A stretch of 36,240 nt of DNA from an uncultured Winogradskyella sp. (GCA_905480385.1 CAJQQC010000040.1:1-36240); one strand, 5' to 3'. Counted from the stretch's first letter, positions 1 through 9,913 are shown. A program made the numbers and translations. The notes: generated from the sequence alone by a model not told the origin.

Positions 1-386
1 CTGTTGTAAGATCTTCAGACAAAAAGGCGGTTTTAGCATCAGTATTTAAAAACACTAATATTGCTACATCCAATCTAATAGATACTTTAATCTCTAATAA
101 AAGACTAGCCCTTTTAAATGATGTAGCTGCTGGTTATATACAATTATATGATCAGATGAGAGGAACACAAGTAGCAACTGTGACTACAGCAATTCCTTTA
201 ACATCAGATTTAAAAACTAAAGTATTAGCTAAAGTTAAAGAGCTTACAGGTAAGGAAGCAGAAGTTAAAAATATTATTGATGAAACCATTTTAGGTGGTT
301 TCATATTACGAGTTGGAGATATACAGTATAACGCTAGTATCGCAAATAAGCTCGATAAATTAAAAAGAGAATTTACATTAAATTAA
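1..386 (+). CDS. atpH: ATP synthase F1 subunit delta (3' part)
   Basis: This is the C-terminal part of the delta (OSCP) subunit, which joins the F1 head to the peripheral stalk of the proton-translocating ATP synthase. The frame that starts at base 3 is open to the TAA at 384-386 and reads about 127 residues, beginning VVRSSDKKAVLASVF and ending KLDKLKREFTLN. The internal ATG at 156 is not the start, because homology-like sequence continues unbroken upstream to the window edge. The ending GGFILRVGD followed by YNASIANKLDKLK is the typical C-terminal signature of AtpH. It lies 27 bases before atpA, in the usual F-H-A-G order. Product identification is secure; the N-terminus lies outside the window. 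Confidence 0.95.
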   Translation, partial: VVRSSDKKAVLASVFKNTNIATSNLIDTLISNKRLALLNDVAAGYIQLYDQMRGTQVATVTTAIPLTSDLKTKVLAKVKELTGKEAEVKNIIDETILGGFILRVGDIQYNASIANKLDKLKREFTLN

Positions 387-413
387 GATAATATCTATCT
401 AACATAAATAAAG

Positions 414-1994
414 ATGGCAGAAGTAAAACCAGCTGAAATATCAGCAATCTTAAAACAACAACTTTCAGACTTTGAAGCAGGAGCTTCATTAGACGAAGTA
501 GGAACAGTATTAACTGTAGGTGATGGTATTGTACGTGCTTACGGATTAGCTAACGCTCAATATGGTGAGTTAGTAGAATTTGAAGGTGGTGCAGAAGGAA
601 TCGTACTTAACCTTGAAGAAGATAATGTAGGTATCGTACTTTTAGGTACTTCATTAGGCGTAAAAGAAGGTTCTACAGTAAAACGAACAGAGCGTATCGC
701 ATCTGTGAAAGTAGGTGAAGGTATCGTTGGACGTGTTGTAGACACTTTAGGTAATCCAATTGATGGTAAAGGACCAATCGCTGGAGAAACTTATGAGATG
801 CCAGTTGAGCGTAAAGCACCAGGTGTTATTTACAGAGAGCCAGTAACAGAGCCATTACAAACAGGTATTAAAGCCATTGATGCTATGATTCCAGTTGGTA
901 GAGGTCAACGTGAGTTGGTAATTGGAGACCGTCAAACCGGTAAAACAACGGTTTGTATTGATACCATCTTAAATCAAAAAGAATTTTACGATGCAGGTGA
1001 ACCTGTATATTGTATATATGTAGCTGTAGGTCAAAAAGCATCTACTGTCGCAAACATCGCTAAAGTATTAGAAGAAAGAGGAGCACTAGCATATACTACA
1101 ATTGTAGCAGCTAACGCATCTGATCCAGCAGCGATGCAGGTATACGCACCAATGACTGGAGCGTCTATCGGAGAATATTTTAGAGATACTGGTCGACCAG
1201 CATTAATCATTTATGATGATTTATCTAAGCAAGCGGTAGCTTACCGTGAGGTATCTTTATTATTACGTCGCCCTCCAGGACGTGAGGCATATCCTGGAGA
1301 TGTATTTTATTTACACTCAAGATTATTAGAGCGCTCTGCAAAGGTTATTAATGACGATAACATTGCCAAAGAGATGAATGATTTACCAGAATCTCTTAAA
1401 CCAATCGTAAAAGGTGGTGGTTCTTTAACAGCATTACCAATTATTGAAACTCAAGCAGGTGACGTATCAGCATATATTCCAACTAATGTAATTTCTATTA
1501 CAGATGGTCAGATTTTCTTAGATGGTGATTTATTTAACTCTGGTGTTCGTCCAGCAATTAATGTAGGTATATCTGTATCTCGTGTTGGTGGTAACGCTCA
1601 GATTAAATCAATGAAAAAAGTATCTGGTACATTAAAATTAGATCAAGCACAGTTCCGTGAGTTAGAAGCTTTCGCTAAGTTTGGTTCTGATTTAGATGCA
1701 TCAACATTAAATGTTATTAATAAAGGTAAGCGTAATGTTGAGATATTAAAGCAAGCACAGAATGACCCATTTACTGTAGAAGATCAGGTAGCTATCATTT
1801 ATGCAGGTTCTAAGAACTTATTAAAAGATGTTCCTGTTGATAAAGTAAAAGAATTCGAAAGAGATTATGTTGAGTTTTTGAATGCAAAACATAGAGCTAC
1901 TTTAGATACGCTTAAGACAGGTAAATTAACTGACGAGGTTATCGATACTTTAACAAGTGTTGCAAAAGACCTATCAGGGAAGTACAGAGCTTAA
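414..1994 (+). CDS. atpA: ATP synthase F1 subunit alpha
   Basis: The non-catalytic nucleotide-binding alpha subunit forms the alpha3-beta3 hexamer of F1 on the cytoplasmic face of the inner membrane. At 526 residues it has the normal family length. Visible features are the N-terminal beta-barrel region (about residues 25-95), the P-loop GDRQTGKT at 171-178, and the family-diagnostic stretch [14 protein letters not shown] in the second half. The ATG start at 414 gives [10 protein letters not shown], as in related proteins. It lies between atpH and atpG in one operon. A 55-base spacer with a small hairpin separates it from atpG. Nothing unusual is seen in the protein. Confidence 0.98.
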   Translation: MAEVKPAEISAILKQQLSDFEAGASLDEVGTVLTVGDGIVRAYGLANAQYGELVEFEGGAEGIVLNLEEDNVGIVLLGTSLGVKEGSTVKRTERIASVKVGEGIVGRVVDTLGNPIDGKGPIAGETYEMPVERKAPGVIYREPVTEPLQTGIKAIDAMIPVGRGQRELVIGDRQTGKTTVCIDTILNQKEFYDAGEPVYCIYVAVGQKASTVANIAKVLEERGALAYTTIVAANASDPAAMQVYAPMTGASIGEYFRDTGRPALIIYDDLSKQAVAYREVSLLLRRPPGREAYPGDVFYLHSRLLERSAKVINDDNIAKEMNDLPESLKPIVKGGGSLTALPIIETQAGDVSAYIPTNVISITDGQIFLDGDLFNSGVRPAINVGISVSRVGGNAQIKSMKKVSGTLKLDQAQFRELEAFAKFGSDLDASTLNVINKGKRNVEILKQAQNDPFTVEDQVAIIYAGSKNLLKDVPVDKVKEFERDYVEFLNAKHRATLDTLKTGKLTDEVIDTLTSVAKDLSGKYRA

Positions 1995-2011
1995 TTAAAT
2001 AAACTAATGTC

Positions 2012-2033
2012 ACTACGAGTTGCGACTGGTAGT
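2012..2033 (+). other. Intercistronic hairpin between atpA and atpG
   Basis: The arms ACTACGAGT (2012-2020) and ACTGGTAGT (2025-2033) pair around a TGCG loop with one internal mismatch. The sequence downstream is AT-rich but has no T-run, so this is probably not a terminator. It may be an mRNA stability or processing element in the atp operon, or chance. Confidence 0.35.
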
Positions 2034-2049
2034 CTTTATAAATTAAAGA

Positions 2050-2910
2050 ATGGCAAACTTAAAAGAAATACGTAACAGAATATCATCAGTTTCTTCAACG
2101 ATGCAGATTACCAGTGCCATGAAAATGGTTTCTGCTGCAAAGTTAAAAAAGGCTCAAGATGCTATTACTGCAATGCGTCCTTACTCTAATAAGTTAACAG
2201 AATTATTACAGAGTTTAAGTTCTACTTTAGATGCAGATTCTGGAAGTAAGTATTCTGTTCAAAGAGAAGTTAAAAATGTTTTAGTAGTTGCTATCACTTC
2301 CAACAGAGGTTTGTGTGGTGCTTTTAACTCTAACATTATTAAACAGACCAATACTTTGATTAATGACGTTTATTCTGATAAGAATGTTTCAGTTTTAGCT
2401 ATTGGTAAGAAAGCTAATGACGCTTTTGCAAAACAAGACCGAGTGATTGGAAACAAAAGTGAAGTCTTTGATGATTTAACTTTTGAGAATGTTGCAGAAA
2501 TAGCAGAAATGCTAATGGAAAAGTTTGTTGCAGGTGAGTTTGATAAAATAGAATTAGTTTACAATAGTTTTAAAAATGCTGCTACTCAGGTAATAATGTC
2601 AGAGCAATTTTTACCAATTGTACCGGTTGAAGGTGATTCAAATGCAAATCTAGATTACATTTTTGAGCCATCTAAAGAAGAAATTGTAGAAACGTTAATC
2701 CCAAAATCTTTAAAGACACAATTGTTTAAAGGTATTAGAGATTCTTTTGCATCTGAGCATGGGGCACGTATGACCGCAATGCACAAAGCAACAGATAACG
2801 CAACTGAGTTAAGAGACCAGTTGAAATTGACATACAATAAAGCTCGTCAAGCAGCAATTACAAACGAGATTTTAGAGATTGTTGGTGGTGCTGAAGCATT
2901 AAATAATTAA
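2050..2910 (+). CDS. atpG: ATP synthase F1 subunit gamma
   Basis: The gamma subunit is the central rotor shaft of F1. Its two terminal helices form a coiled coil inside the alpha/beta ring. At 286 residues it matches the family. The N-terminal helix MANLKEIRNRISSVSSTMQI and the C-terminal helix containing LKLTYNKARQAAITNEILEI are both characteristic. The Rossmann-like middle begins with NVLVVAITSNRGLCGAFNS, a highly conserved gamma motif. It is the last gene of the operon here. A strong intrinsic terminator follows about 50 bases after the stop, and neither atpD nor atpC follows, so the beta and epsilon genes must be encoded elsewhere. Confidence 0.98.
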   Translation: MANLKEIRNRISSVSSTMQITSAMKMVSAAKLKKAQDAITAMRPYSNKLTELLQSLSSTLDADSGSKYSVQREVKNVLVVAITSNRGLCGAFNSNIIKQTNTLINDVYSDKNVSVLAIGKKANDAFAKQDRVIGNKSEVFDDLTFENVAEIAEMLMEKFVAGEFDKIELVYNSFKNAATQVIMSEQFLPIVPVEGDSNANLDYIFEPSKEEIVETLIPKSLKTQLFKGIRDSFASEHGARMTAMHKATDNATELRDQLKLTYNKARQAAITNEILEIVGGAEALNN

Positions 2911-2960
2911 AAAAGATAAGTTTTACTGATTTTTCTCAGGATTTCAAAACTTTTAGAATA

Positions 2961-2988
2961 AACCTCACTTTTTAAGTGGGGTTTTTTT
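2961..2988 (+). terminator. Intrinsic terminator of the atp operon
   Basis: The arms AACCTCACTT (2961-2970) and AAGTGGGGTT (2974-2983) form a 10-bp stem with one G-T wobble and a 3-base loop, followed directly by a T-run. It lies 50 bases after the atpG stop. Confidence 0.92.
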
Positions 2989-3138
2989 ATGGATTAATGT
3001 TTTATAAATAGAAAGACGCATCAATTATTTTTAATTTGATATAATCTATTGCATTTGCTTGTATCTTTTTAAGAATATCGTAAACATGTTTTTAGTTTTA
3101 GATTAAATTGATGATATTTGATTTCCAAAAAAATTAAA

Positions 3139-6100
3139 ATGAAAAAGAAACTGTTAATTGGTTCGAGTATTCTACTCGGACTGACACTGACTTTTACGAC
3201 TTTATTAAAAAATCAGAACTTAAAATCTGATATAACTACTAATGATGAAACTGTAAAGATTCATGAAGAAAATTTAGCAAAAAGCCCTTTTAAAGAGACT
3301 TTAAAGCTGAGCAAGAATGAGCGTAAAGCATTAGGAATTCCACCAGATAGATATTATGAAGAAGAGTATGAGTTAACGATGAACCCAGTCTTAGGAAGGC
3401 CAACACCTGAAAACCTAGAAGGTATTCGTGAGATGATGGAGGCACGGTTTAGACAACGTGTTCCAGGAGATGGTATTGAGAACGATTGGGAATCACGTGG
3501 GCCAAATAATGTTGGTGGTAGAACCAGAGGCTTGATGTTTGATCCCAATGATAATACCAACAAAACAGTTTTTGCTGGAGGTGTTAGTGGTGGTTTATGG
3601 AAAAACACAGATATCACTAGTGCTGCTACAGTATGGCAGCGTGTAGATTTACCAGATAATCTTAATGTATCTGTAATTGTGGCAGATCCAAACAATCCTA
3701 ATATTTTTTATGTGGGTACAGGAGAATCATATACAAACGGGGATGTCAGTGGTGACGGTGTTTACCAATCTACTGATGCTGGTAATTCTTGGACTAGAGT
3801 TTTAGGAGGTGCAACAGGCCCAACACAATTCGATTCTGCATCAAACATTACAGTTAATTCACCTACAAACGTTTCTGGAGATTACAATTCTAGAGAATCA
3901 ACAAATTTTGGAGTACAAGCAACTTCAGTTGTTTCAGGAGATTTTGTTTTAGCAAATGATTCGGCATCCGCTAATCCACCTGAAGGTTGTGCAACTTTTG
4001 GAGCCGATGCTAGTGGACGTATAGCGATAATACGTAGAGGAGATTGTCCATTTGTAGACAAAGTAAAAAATGCTCAAGATGCTGGTGCTATTGCCGCAAT
4101 AGTTGTTAACAATGTGGGTGGCGCTCCAATAGATATGGGTGGTACAGATGCAACGATTACAATTCCTGCTGTAATGATATCTTTAGACGATGGTGAACCA
4201 ATCATAAATGCGATACAAACAGGTATTGTAAACGGTTCTATAAATCCTGCAACAGGTTCTTTTACAGGAACATTAGTGCCAGGAATTCAGCAAATAAATG
4301 ATATTAAAATTAAAGACAATAATGGTGTATCAGAAGTTTATGTGGCTGCTGGAGATGCTTTCTATGGTTCTGCAAATGTTACTACTTTTTTAGGTGGTAC
4401 TGAGCTTGGTATTTTCAAATCACTAGACGAAGGTGCTACATGGACAACAACTAATATACCTCAAACTCCTGCCGGTAATGATTATGAACCAAATGATATT
4501 GAAATAGCTGCAGATGGAAAAATCTGGATGTCAACCATTGACAGTTCAATATTTGGTGATGGTGGAGGAAGAATTTTTGCATCAGATGATGGGCAAAACT
4601 TTCAATTAGAACATACAGTTCCTAATGCAGATAGAAGCCAAATAGCGGTTTCAAAGCAAAATGCTGGTACAATATATGTTTTAGCAGAAGTTCCTGGTGG
4701 TGTAGCCATGCAAAGTACAACTGATGGTTTTGCTGCTGATATTTCAGATTTAGACCTACCAAATGATGCAGATAATGGCATTGATGCAAATGATTTCACA
4801 AGAGGTCAAGCTTTTTATGATCTACTTTTAGAGGTGGATCCAACAAGTGATCAAACTATTTATGCAGGAGGAATAGATTTATTTAGATCTGGCAACGGTG
4901 GACAAGGAACTGGAGGTTCTAGTTGGGAGCAAATTTCAAAATGGTCTAATAATAACAATTTAGCTGGCTTAAACATTCCGTTAGTTCATGCTGACCAACA
5001 CACTATGATCTTTGCGCCAAATGATGCTTTTACTGCAATTTTCGGAAACGATGGTGGGGTATATTACTCTACATCTGGAGGTTTAACTATACAATCTAGA
5101 AACAACGGCTTTGTAACATCTCAATTTTACACAGTTGGAGTAGCACCCACAGGTACTTTTACAGGAGATACAGACCACTTTATTGGAGGGCTACAAGATA
5201 ATGGAACCCAATTATTTTCTGGCGTAGGAGAAGGAATAAACAGTTCTACAACAGCATTTGGTGGTGATGGAGCATACAGTTTCTTCGATCAAGACGGAAC
5301 AGATGATTACTACATTACCAACTTTGTTTTTAACAGAGCGGTAAACTTATTTTTTATAAGCGGTGGTAGTGTAAATCTTAATAGTGAGAGCACAAATAAT
5401 GGTTCTTTTATTAACCCACAAGCTCTAGATTCAAACTTAGATATTTTATATTCTAATTATTCCTCTGGTGGAACTTCTTTAATCAGGAGATATTCAGGAA
5501 TTAAAAGCTCGGCAACATTAAATAAAAATGATTTTGGAGACCCAATCTTGTTAACAAGTAGACCAACTGCTTTTGATGTTTCTCCTCATACAACAACATC
5601 AACTACACTATTAGTAGGAACTGTTTTAGGTGATATTTTAAGAGTAGATAATGCAGATTTAAATCCAGTTTTTACAAGCATAGAAACTAATAATGTTATT
5701 GTTGGAAGTATTTCTGATGTAGAATTTGGAGCTAACGAAAACGAAGTTTTTGCAACAGTGCATAATTATGGTGTAAATAATATTTGGTATACGTCTGATG
5801 GTGGTACAACTTGGGCAGAAAAAGACGGCGACTTACCAGATTTACCGGTAAAAGCAATACTACAAAACCCTTTCAATCCAGACGAAGTAATCATAGGTAC
5901 CGAATTAGGTATCTGGTTTACAACAAACTTTTCGGCAGCTAGTCCAAACTGGAATCCAGCTCAAGGCGGAATGTCTACAGTAAGAATTACAGATATAGAT
6001 TTAAGAGATGATAATGCCATTTACATTTCAACTTACGGTAGAGGTGTATTTTCAGGACAATTTTTAGAAGATCCAGATGCAGATAATGATGGTGATGGTG

Positions 6101-7161
6101 TCCCAAATATTTCTGATAACTGCCCTAACACATCAAACGCAGATCAAGCCGATATAGACGGAAATGGAATAGGTGACGTTTGTCAAGATACAGATAATGA
6201 CGGCGTGTTAGATATCAATGATAACTGCCCAGATAACGTAAACGCAGACCAAACTGATGCTGATGGAGATGGTATTGGGGATGTTTGCCAAGATGGTGAC
6301 GGTGATGGTGTTGTAGATGGAGAAGATAATTGCCCAGATAATGCCAATGCCGACCAGCAAGATTTAAATAATAATGGTATTGGTGATGTCTGTGACGAGA
6401 GTTACGAAAACCCTAATAACATCACTTTAGAGATTAGATCTGAGACTTGTGAGAATCAAGATAATGGCCAGGTTACAATCACTGTTTTACAAACATTTGT
6501 AAACTATACGGTAACTCTAATAGGTAATGGAGTTAATCTGACTCAAAATATTGCAGGAGCAAATAATACTGTAAGGTTTAATGATATTTCGGTAGGTTCC
6601 TATACAGTTTGTGTTAATGTTGATGGTAGAGATTTTGAACAATGTTTCGAAATTAATATAGACGCAGCGCCAGCTTTAGGAGGTGTTTTTAGTCTTGTAA
6701 ATAATAATAATAATCCTAATGACACCAATTCTCGATCAACAGCCGTTAACATAGATACTGGTACAGCACCATTTACGGTAAGATTTAATGATGAAGTCAT
6801 TATGGTAACCAGCGAGAGCTCTTTTAATGTTGAAACTACAACTTCTGGTGTTATTGAAATTTCTTCATCAATAGCTTGTGAAGGTAAACTTAGCAGAACA
6901 ATAGAAGATACGATGCCATTACAATTAAGCTTTGGGCCAAACCCTGTAATTAATAACTTGAGAATTAATATCCCTAATGCGCCAGAAAACGGTGTTGATG
7001 TTCAAGTATTTGATGTTCATGGAAAACAAGTTATTAATCAACAATATACTGTTCAGAACAGTTCATATATCAATGTTCCTTTTGGTAACCTTACACAAGG
7101 TTTATACTTTGTACAACTGGATATAGAAAACTCTGAAATGATTAAAATCATTAAAAAATAA
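3139..7161 (+). CDS. T9SS-sorted beta-propeller protein with PA domain and TSP type 3 repeats
   Basis: A predicted secreted, probably cell-surface protein of 1340 residues. I chose ATG 3139 over the in-frame TTG at 3118 because it gives a clean signal peptide (MKKKLLIGSSILLGLTLTF). Next comes a sortilin/BNR-like propeller, starting with WESRGPNNVGGRTRGLMF and repeating blades with T/S-DGGTTW or D-EGATW motifs. It is interrupted at about residues 235-385 by a protease-associated (PA) domain (GRIAIIRRGDCPFVDKV). Residues 980-1085 are aspartate-rich thrombospondin type 3 repeats, expected to bind calcium. A beta-sandwich region follows. The end, from LSFGPNPVINNL (about 1263) to MIKIIKK, matches a type A T9SS sorting domain. 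No catalytic motif is visible; a binding or adhesive role is inferred. A lipoprotein gene follows 4 bases later. Confidence 0.88.
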   Translation: MKKKLLIGSSILLGLTLTFTTLLKNQNLKSDITTNDETVKIHEENLAKSPFKETLKLSKNERKALGIPPDRYYEEEYELTMNPVLGRPTPENLEGIREMMEARFRQRVPGDGIENDWESRGPNNVGGRTRGLMFDPNDNTNKTVFAGGVSGGLWKNTDITSAATVWQRVDLPDNLNVSVIVADPNNPNIFYVGTGESYTNGDVSGDGVYQSTDAGNSWTRVLGGATGPTQFDSASNITVNSPTNVSGDYNSRESTNFGVQATSVVSGDFVLANDSASANPPEGCATFGADASGRIAIIRRGDCPFVDKVKNAQDAGAIAAIVVNNVGGAPIDMGGTDATITIPAVMISLDDGEPIINAIQTGIVNGSINPATGSFTGTLVPGIQQINDIKIKDNNGVSEVYVAAGDAFYGSANVTTFLGGTELGIFKSLDEGATWTTTNIPQTPAGNDYEPNDIEIAADGKIWMSTIDSSIFGDGGGRIFASDDGQNFQLEHTVPNADRSQIAVSKQNAGTIYVLAEVPGGVAMQSTTDGFAADISDLDLPNDADNGIDANDFTRGQAFYDLLLEVDPTSDQTIYAGGIDLFRSGNGGQGTGGSSWEQISKWSNNNNLAGLNIPLVHADQHTMIFAPNDAFTAIFGNDGGVYYSTSGGLTIQSRNNGFVTSQFYTVGVAPTGTFTGDTDHFIGGLQDNGTQLFSGVGEGINSSTTAFGGDGAYSFFDQDGTDDYYITNFVFNRAVNLFFISGGSVNLNSESTNNGSFINPQALDSNLDILYSNYSSGGTSLIRRYSGIKSSATLNKNDFGDPILLTSRPTAFDVSPHTTTSTTLLVGTVLGDILRVDNADLNPVFTSIETNNVIVGSISDVEFGANENEVFATVHNYGVNNIWYTSDGGTTWAEKDGDLPDLPVKAILQNPFNPDEVIIGTELGIWFTTNFSAASPNWNPAQGGMSTVRITDIDLRDDNAIYISTYGRGVFSGQFLEDPDADNDGDGVPNISDNCPNTSNADQADIDGNGIGDVCQDTDNDGVLDINDNCPDNVNADQTDADGDGIGDVCQDGDGDGVVDGEDNCPDNANADQQDLNNNGIGDVCDESYENPNNITLEIRSETCENQDNGQVTITVLQTFVNYTVTLIGNGVNLTQNIAGANNTVRFNDISVGSYTVCVNVDGRDFEQCFEINIDAAPALGGVFSLVNNNNNPNDTNSRSTAVNIDTGTAPFTVRFNDEVIMVTSESSFNVETTTSGVIEISSSIACEGKLSRTIEDTMPLQLSFGPNPVINNLRINIPNAPENGVDVQVFDVHGKQVINQQYTVQNSSYINVPFGNLTQGLYFVQLDIENSEMIKIIKK
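6076..6393 (+). repeat. Thrombospondin type 3 calcium-binding repeat array within the T9SS protein
   Basis: About 106 codons hold six Asp/Asn-rich loops (DADNDGDGV, DIDGNGIGD, DTDNDGVLD, DADGDGIGD, DGDGDGVVD, DLNNNGIGD) with regularly spaced NCP and DVC cysteines. This is the TSP type 3 pattern. Such arrays often form a rigid, calcium-dependent spacer between a surface domain and the sorting domain. Confidence 0.88.
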
Positions 7162-7165
7162 CAAG

Positions 7166-7858
7166 ATGAAAAAGGAAATAAAATTAATAGCATCATTATT
7201 CTCGATATTACTATTGGTAGCATGTGGCGGTAGCAATGATGGCCCACCACCCAATACTGCACCAACTAGAGTAACTCAAGTTACGTTCCCAACAGCTAAT
7301 TTGTTATGTATAGATAATACCATAAATTTTCAATGGAATGCCTCTACAGATGCTGACGGAGACCCAATAACGTATAGAATTATTATTGCAACAGACAGAG
7401 ACCTTAATAATGTTGTCGAAAATAGAACAACCACAACCAATAGTGTTACAATAACACTGCAACAAGGTGTTGCATATTATTGGACTGTTACTGCAATTGA
7501 TAATGCCGGAGGAGAATCTGAAGCTTCAACAACTTTAGCATTTTTTACCTCAGGTCCTGGAATTACCAATTACGCACCGTTTACAGCTGCAGTTGACGAG
7601 CCAGCAGATGAAAGCACAGTTTCTGCTGGAACCGTAAACCTTAAATGGGTTGGAGGAGATACCGATGTAGGGGATACATTAACATACGACTTGTATTTTG
7701 GATTAGCAATGGTCCCACCTTTAGAATCAGCAGGACTTACTTCTGAGAACGCTAATGTGACTACAACCGGAGGGAATACCTATTATTGGCGTGTAGATTC
7801 AATCGATAATTCTGGCGTAAAAACTATTGGGCAGATTTGGTCTTTCGACGCTAATTAA
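7166..7858 (+). CDS. Lipoprotein with two fibronectin type III-like domains
   Basis: A 230-residue predicted lipoprotein. The signal peptide MKKEIKLIASLFSILLLVAC ends in a good lipobox (LVAC, Cys20). It is followed by GGSNDGPPPN, a flexible stretch of the kind seen in surface-exposed Bacteroidota lipoproteins. Two beta-sandwich repeats follow: one has FQWNASTDADGDPITYRI and ends AYYWTVTAIDNAGG, the second has LKWVGGDTDVGDTLTYDL and ends YYWRVDSIDNSG. Both have the WxV/YYW pattern of Fn3-like domains. The start lies 4 bases after the stop of the large T9SS protein, so the two are very likely co-transcribed and may work together at the surface. The specific function is unknown. Confidence 0.82.
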   Translation: MKKEIKLIASLFSILLLVACGGSNDGPPPNTAPTRVTQVTFPTANLLCIDNTINFQWNASTDADGDPITYRIIIATDRDLNNVVENRTTTTNSVTITLQQGVAYYWTVTAIDNAGGESEASTTLAFFTSGPGITNYAPFTAAVDEPADESTVSAGTVNLKWVGGDTDVGDTLTYDLYFGLAMVPPLESAGLTSENANVTTTGGNTYYWRVDSIDNSGVKTIGQIWSFDAN

Positions 7859-7909
7859 AAATATGGCATGGCTATTGAAAAGGGATAGTTATTACAAAAA
7901 GCTTTCACT

Positions 7910-8401
7910 ATGAAAAGGATACGTAAAACATTTAGATTTTTATCTCTAGCAATTATTTCTGTTAGCTTTTCGCAATGCGCAAGTACTATAAAATTCCAGA
8001 AAGAAGCCCCTATCAGTTTTGGAGAAGTATACTGTCAAAATTGGGTTGCTGGTGTAAAAGGTGGAGGCTCAGGCACCAATATTTTTATTAAAACAGAATC
8101 AAATGATTTGGTTTTAGATAGTGTTTATTTTAGAGGAAAGGTTTCTAAATTAGAAACAAAACCAGGCAACAAACAGTTATTTATAGGACGCTTTTTGTCA
8201 ACTTCAAATACAGAAAAGTATAATTTCGGAACTACTAGTAGTGATAAAAGAAATGATGAAAATTTCCCATTTACGCTACAGAATAGCGAATGTGTGGTCA
8301 GCTACACAGTAGATGAGAAAATAAATTACTATAAATTAGGCAATATTATCCAAAGACAAACAGACGCTTTGCCAATGTCAACGCTTCCAAACAAAAATTA
8401 A
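7910..8401 (+). CDS. Hypothetical probable lipoprotein
   Basis: A 163-residue protein with a basic N-terminus and a hydrophobic signal (MKRIRKTFRFLSLAIISVSF) ending in SQC at Cys23. This is a non-canonical but plausible lipobox. The mature part has a short motif, FGEVYCQNWVAGVKGGGSGT, followed by alternating beta-strand-like sequence. The pattern resembles small conserved flavobacterial hypothetical proteins, but I cannot assign a function. It is 51 bases after the Fn3 lipoprotein and is followed by a strong terminator, so it is probably the last gene of a three-gene unit with the T9SS protein. Confidence 0.7.
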   Translation: MKRIRKTFRFLSLAIISVSFSQCASTIKFQKEAPISFGEVYCQNWVAGVKGGGSGTNIFIKTESNDLVLDSVYFRGKVSKLETKPGNKQLFIGRFLSTSNTEKYNFGTTSSDKRNDENFPFTLQNSECVVSYTVDEKINYYKLGNIIQRQTDALPMSTLPNKN

Positions 8402-8420
8402 GTGTTAACTATATAATCAA

Positions 8421-8448
8421 AACCTCACAATAACAGTGAGGTTTTTTT
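8421..8448 (+). terminator. Intrinsic terminator
   Basis: The perfect 8-bp arms AACCTCAC (8421-8428) and GTGAGGTT (8436-8443) flank a 7-base loop and are followed by a T-run to 8448. It separates the T9SS-protein unit from the flippase operon. Confidence 0.92.
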
Positions 8449-8485
8449 GTTTTAAAACAGTATTTTAGAGCATTATTTATAGGAT

Positions 8486-9913
8486 TTGAGCGTACTTCAA
8501 AAGTTTTTTAAAGACACAGTTATTTATGGATTGGCAATTGTTTTGCCTCGCCTAATTAATTTCTTGTTAGTCCGTTTACATACAGATGTTTTACCAAACG
8601 AAGGCTATTCAGAAAACACAGAATTCTATATTGTAGCCGCATTTTTTAATGTGGTATTAACCTATGGTTTAGAAACCTCTTTTTTCAGATTTTTCAGTAA
8701 ACAACAAGAGAAAGACAAGGTTTTATCAACATCTTTAATTTCTATTATAACAACGACTTTTGTTTTTGGAATTGTCCTATTTGTTTTTAGAGATGCCATT
8801 TCCAAAACACTCAGAATCAATACCGATTTTTACAATCTATTAGTTTCAATAACCCTTATCGATACCATGGTTGTTATTCCATTCGCTTACCTGCGTGTTA
8901 CCGGAAGACCTATAAAATTTGCATTATTAAAACTAATCAATGTATTAATAATAGTAGTGCTCAATATACTACTACTTTCAATTACCTATGGTTCGGAAAG
9001 CCTTAGAGGCCTATTTAATGTTAGTAATCCTGTAGAGTATATTTTTATAGCAAACCTCATAGCCAGTGGTTTTATTCTACTTATGGTGTTGCCATATATG
9101 TTTAAAACTAAATTTATTTTCGACACATCTATTTTTAAACAACTCATTAATTACGGTTTACCAATAATGGTAGCTGGTTTGGCATTTGTAATCAACGAGA
9201 ATTTAGATAAATGGTTATTACCTTCTTATGAAGGCGAATGCATCAACGGCGCTTATAGTGCATGTTATAAGTTAGCAGTTTTTATGACCCTTTTCATTCA
9301 AGCATTCCGTATGGGAGCAGAACCTTTTTTCTTTAACCATTCTGACAAAGCAAACGCTAAAGAAACCTATGCGACAATTCTAAAATATTTTACGATAGTT
9401 GGGACTTTGGGTCTCATTATCGTTACTGTTTATATCGATGTATTGAGACCTATTTTTATTAAAAAAGAAAGCTATTTATTGGCTTTAGACATTGTGCCAA
9501 TTGTATTATTAGCAAACTTGTGTTTAGGTATTTATCATAACCTTTCTATTTGGTATAAGCTCACGGATAAGACGCGTTACGGTATGTATATTTCTTTGAT
9601 TGGCGCAGTAATTACAATTGGATTTAACGTCGTATTTATTCCAAAATTAGGCTTTATGGCTTGTGCTTACGCTACACTTTTAGCTTATGGTTTGATGATG
9701 CTTATTTCTTTAGGCTTAGGCAGAATGCATTATCCGGTGCCTTACGATTTTAAAAGAATAGCGATGTATTTACTTTGCGGGACTTTGATTTCATTCTTAA
9801 GTTATTATCAATTTGACAGAGATATTTTAATAGGAACCGTATTTTTGTGTGCCTTTGTGATAGCGGTCGTTTTGCTTGAAAAAAAGGACTTGAAACGAAT
9901 TTTGAAAAAGTAA
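8486..9913 (+). CDS. Polysaccharide/lipid-linked oligosaccharide flippase (MOP superfamily, Wzx-like)
   Basis: A 475-residue polytopic inner-membrane protein with about 12-14 hydrophobic segments. It begins [19 protein letters not shown], typical of Bacteroidota polysaccharide biosynthesis proteins of the MATE/MOP group. These proteins flip undecaprenyl- or lipid-linked sugars across the inner membrane. The start must be TTG at 8486 or later, because an in-frame TAG lies at 8480-8482 and no ATG occurs nearby. This TTG start fits the expected N-terminus. Dut follows after 2 bases and a sugar-phosphate nucleotidyltransferase lies two genes on, which supports a role in surface polysaccharide or lipid-linked glycan export. 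The transported substrate is unknown. Confidence 0.85.
   Translation: MSVLQKFFKDTVIYGLAIVLPRLINFLLVRLHTDVLPNEGYSENTEFYIVAAFFNVVLTYGLETSFFRFFSKQQEKDKVLSTSLISIITTTFVFGIVLFVFRDAISKTLRINTDFYNLLVSITLIDTMVVIPFAYLRVTGRPIKFALLKLINVLIIVVLNILLLSITYGSESLRGLFNVSNPVEYIFIANLIASGFILLMVLPYMFKTKFIFDTSIFKQLINYGLPIMVAGLAFVINENLDKWLLPSYEGECINGAYSACYKLAVFMTLFIQAFRMGAEPFFFNHSDKANAKETYATILKYFTIVGTLGLIIVTVYIDVLRPIFIKKESYLLALDIVPIVLLANLCLGIYHNLSIWYKLTDKTRYGMYISLIGAVITIGFNVVFIPKLGFMACAYATLLAYGLMMLISLGLGRMHYPVPYDFKRIAMYLLCGTLISFLSYYQFDRDILIGTVFLCAFVIAVVLLEKKDLKRILKK

Noticed and set aside
156..386. A separate 76-residue ORF
   Set aside because: It is the in-frame C-terminal part of atpH; the same frame stays open to the window edge.
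3118..3138. TTG start for the large T9SS protein
   Set aside because: The ATG at 3139 gives a cleaner signal peptide, and ATG is much more frequent.
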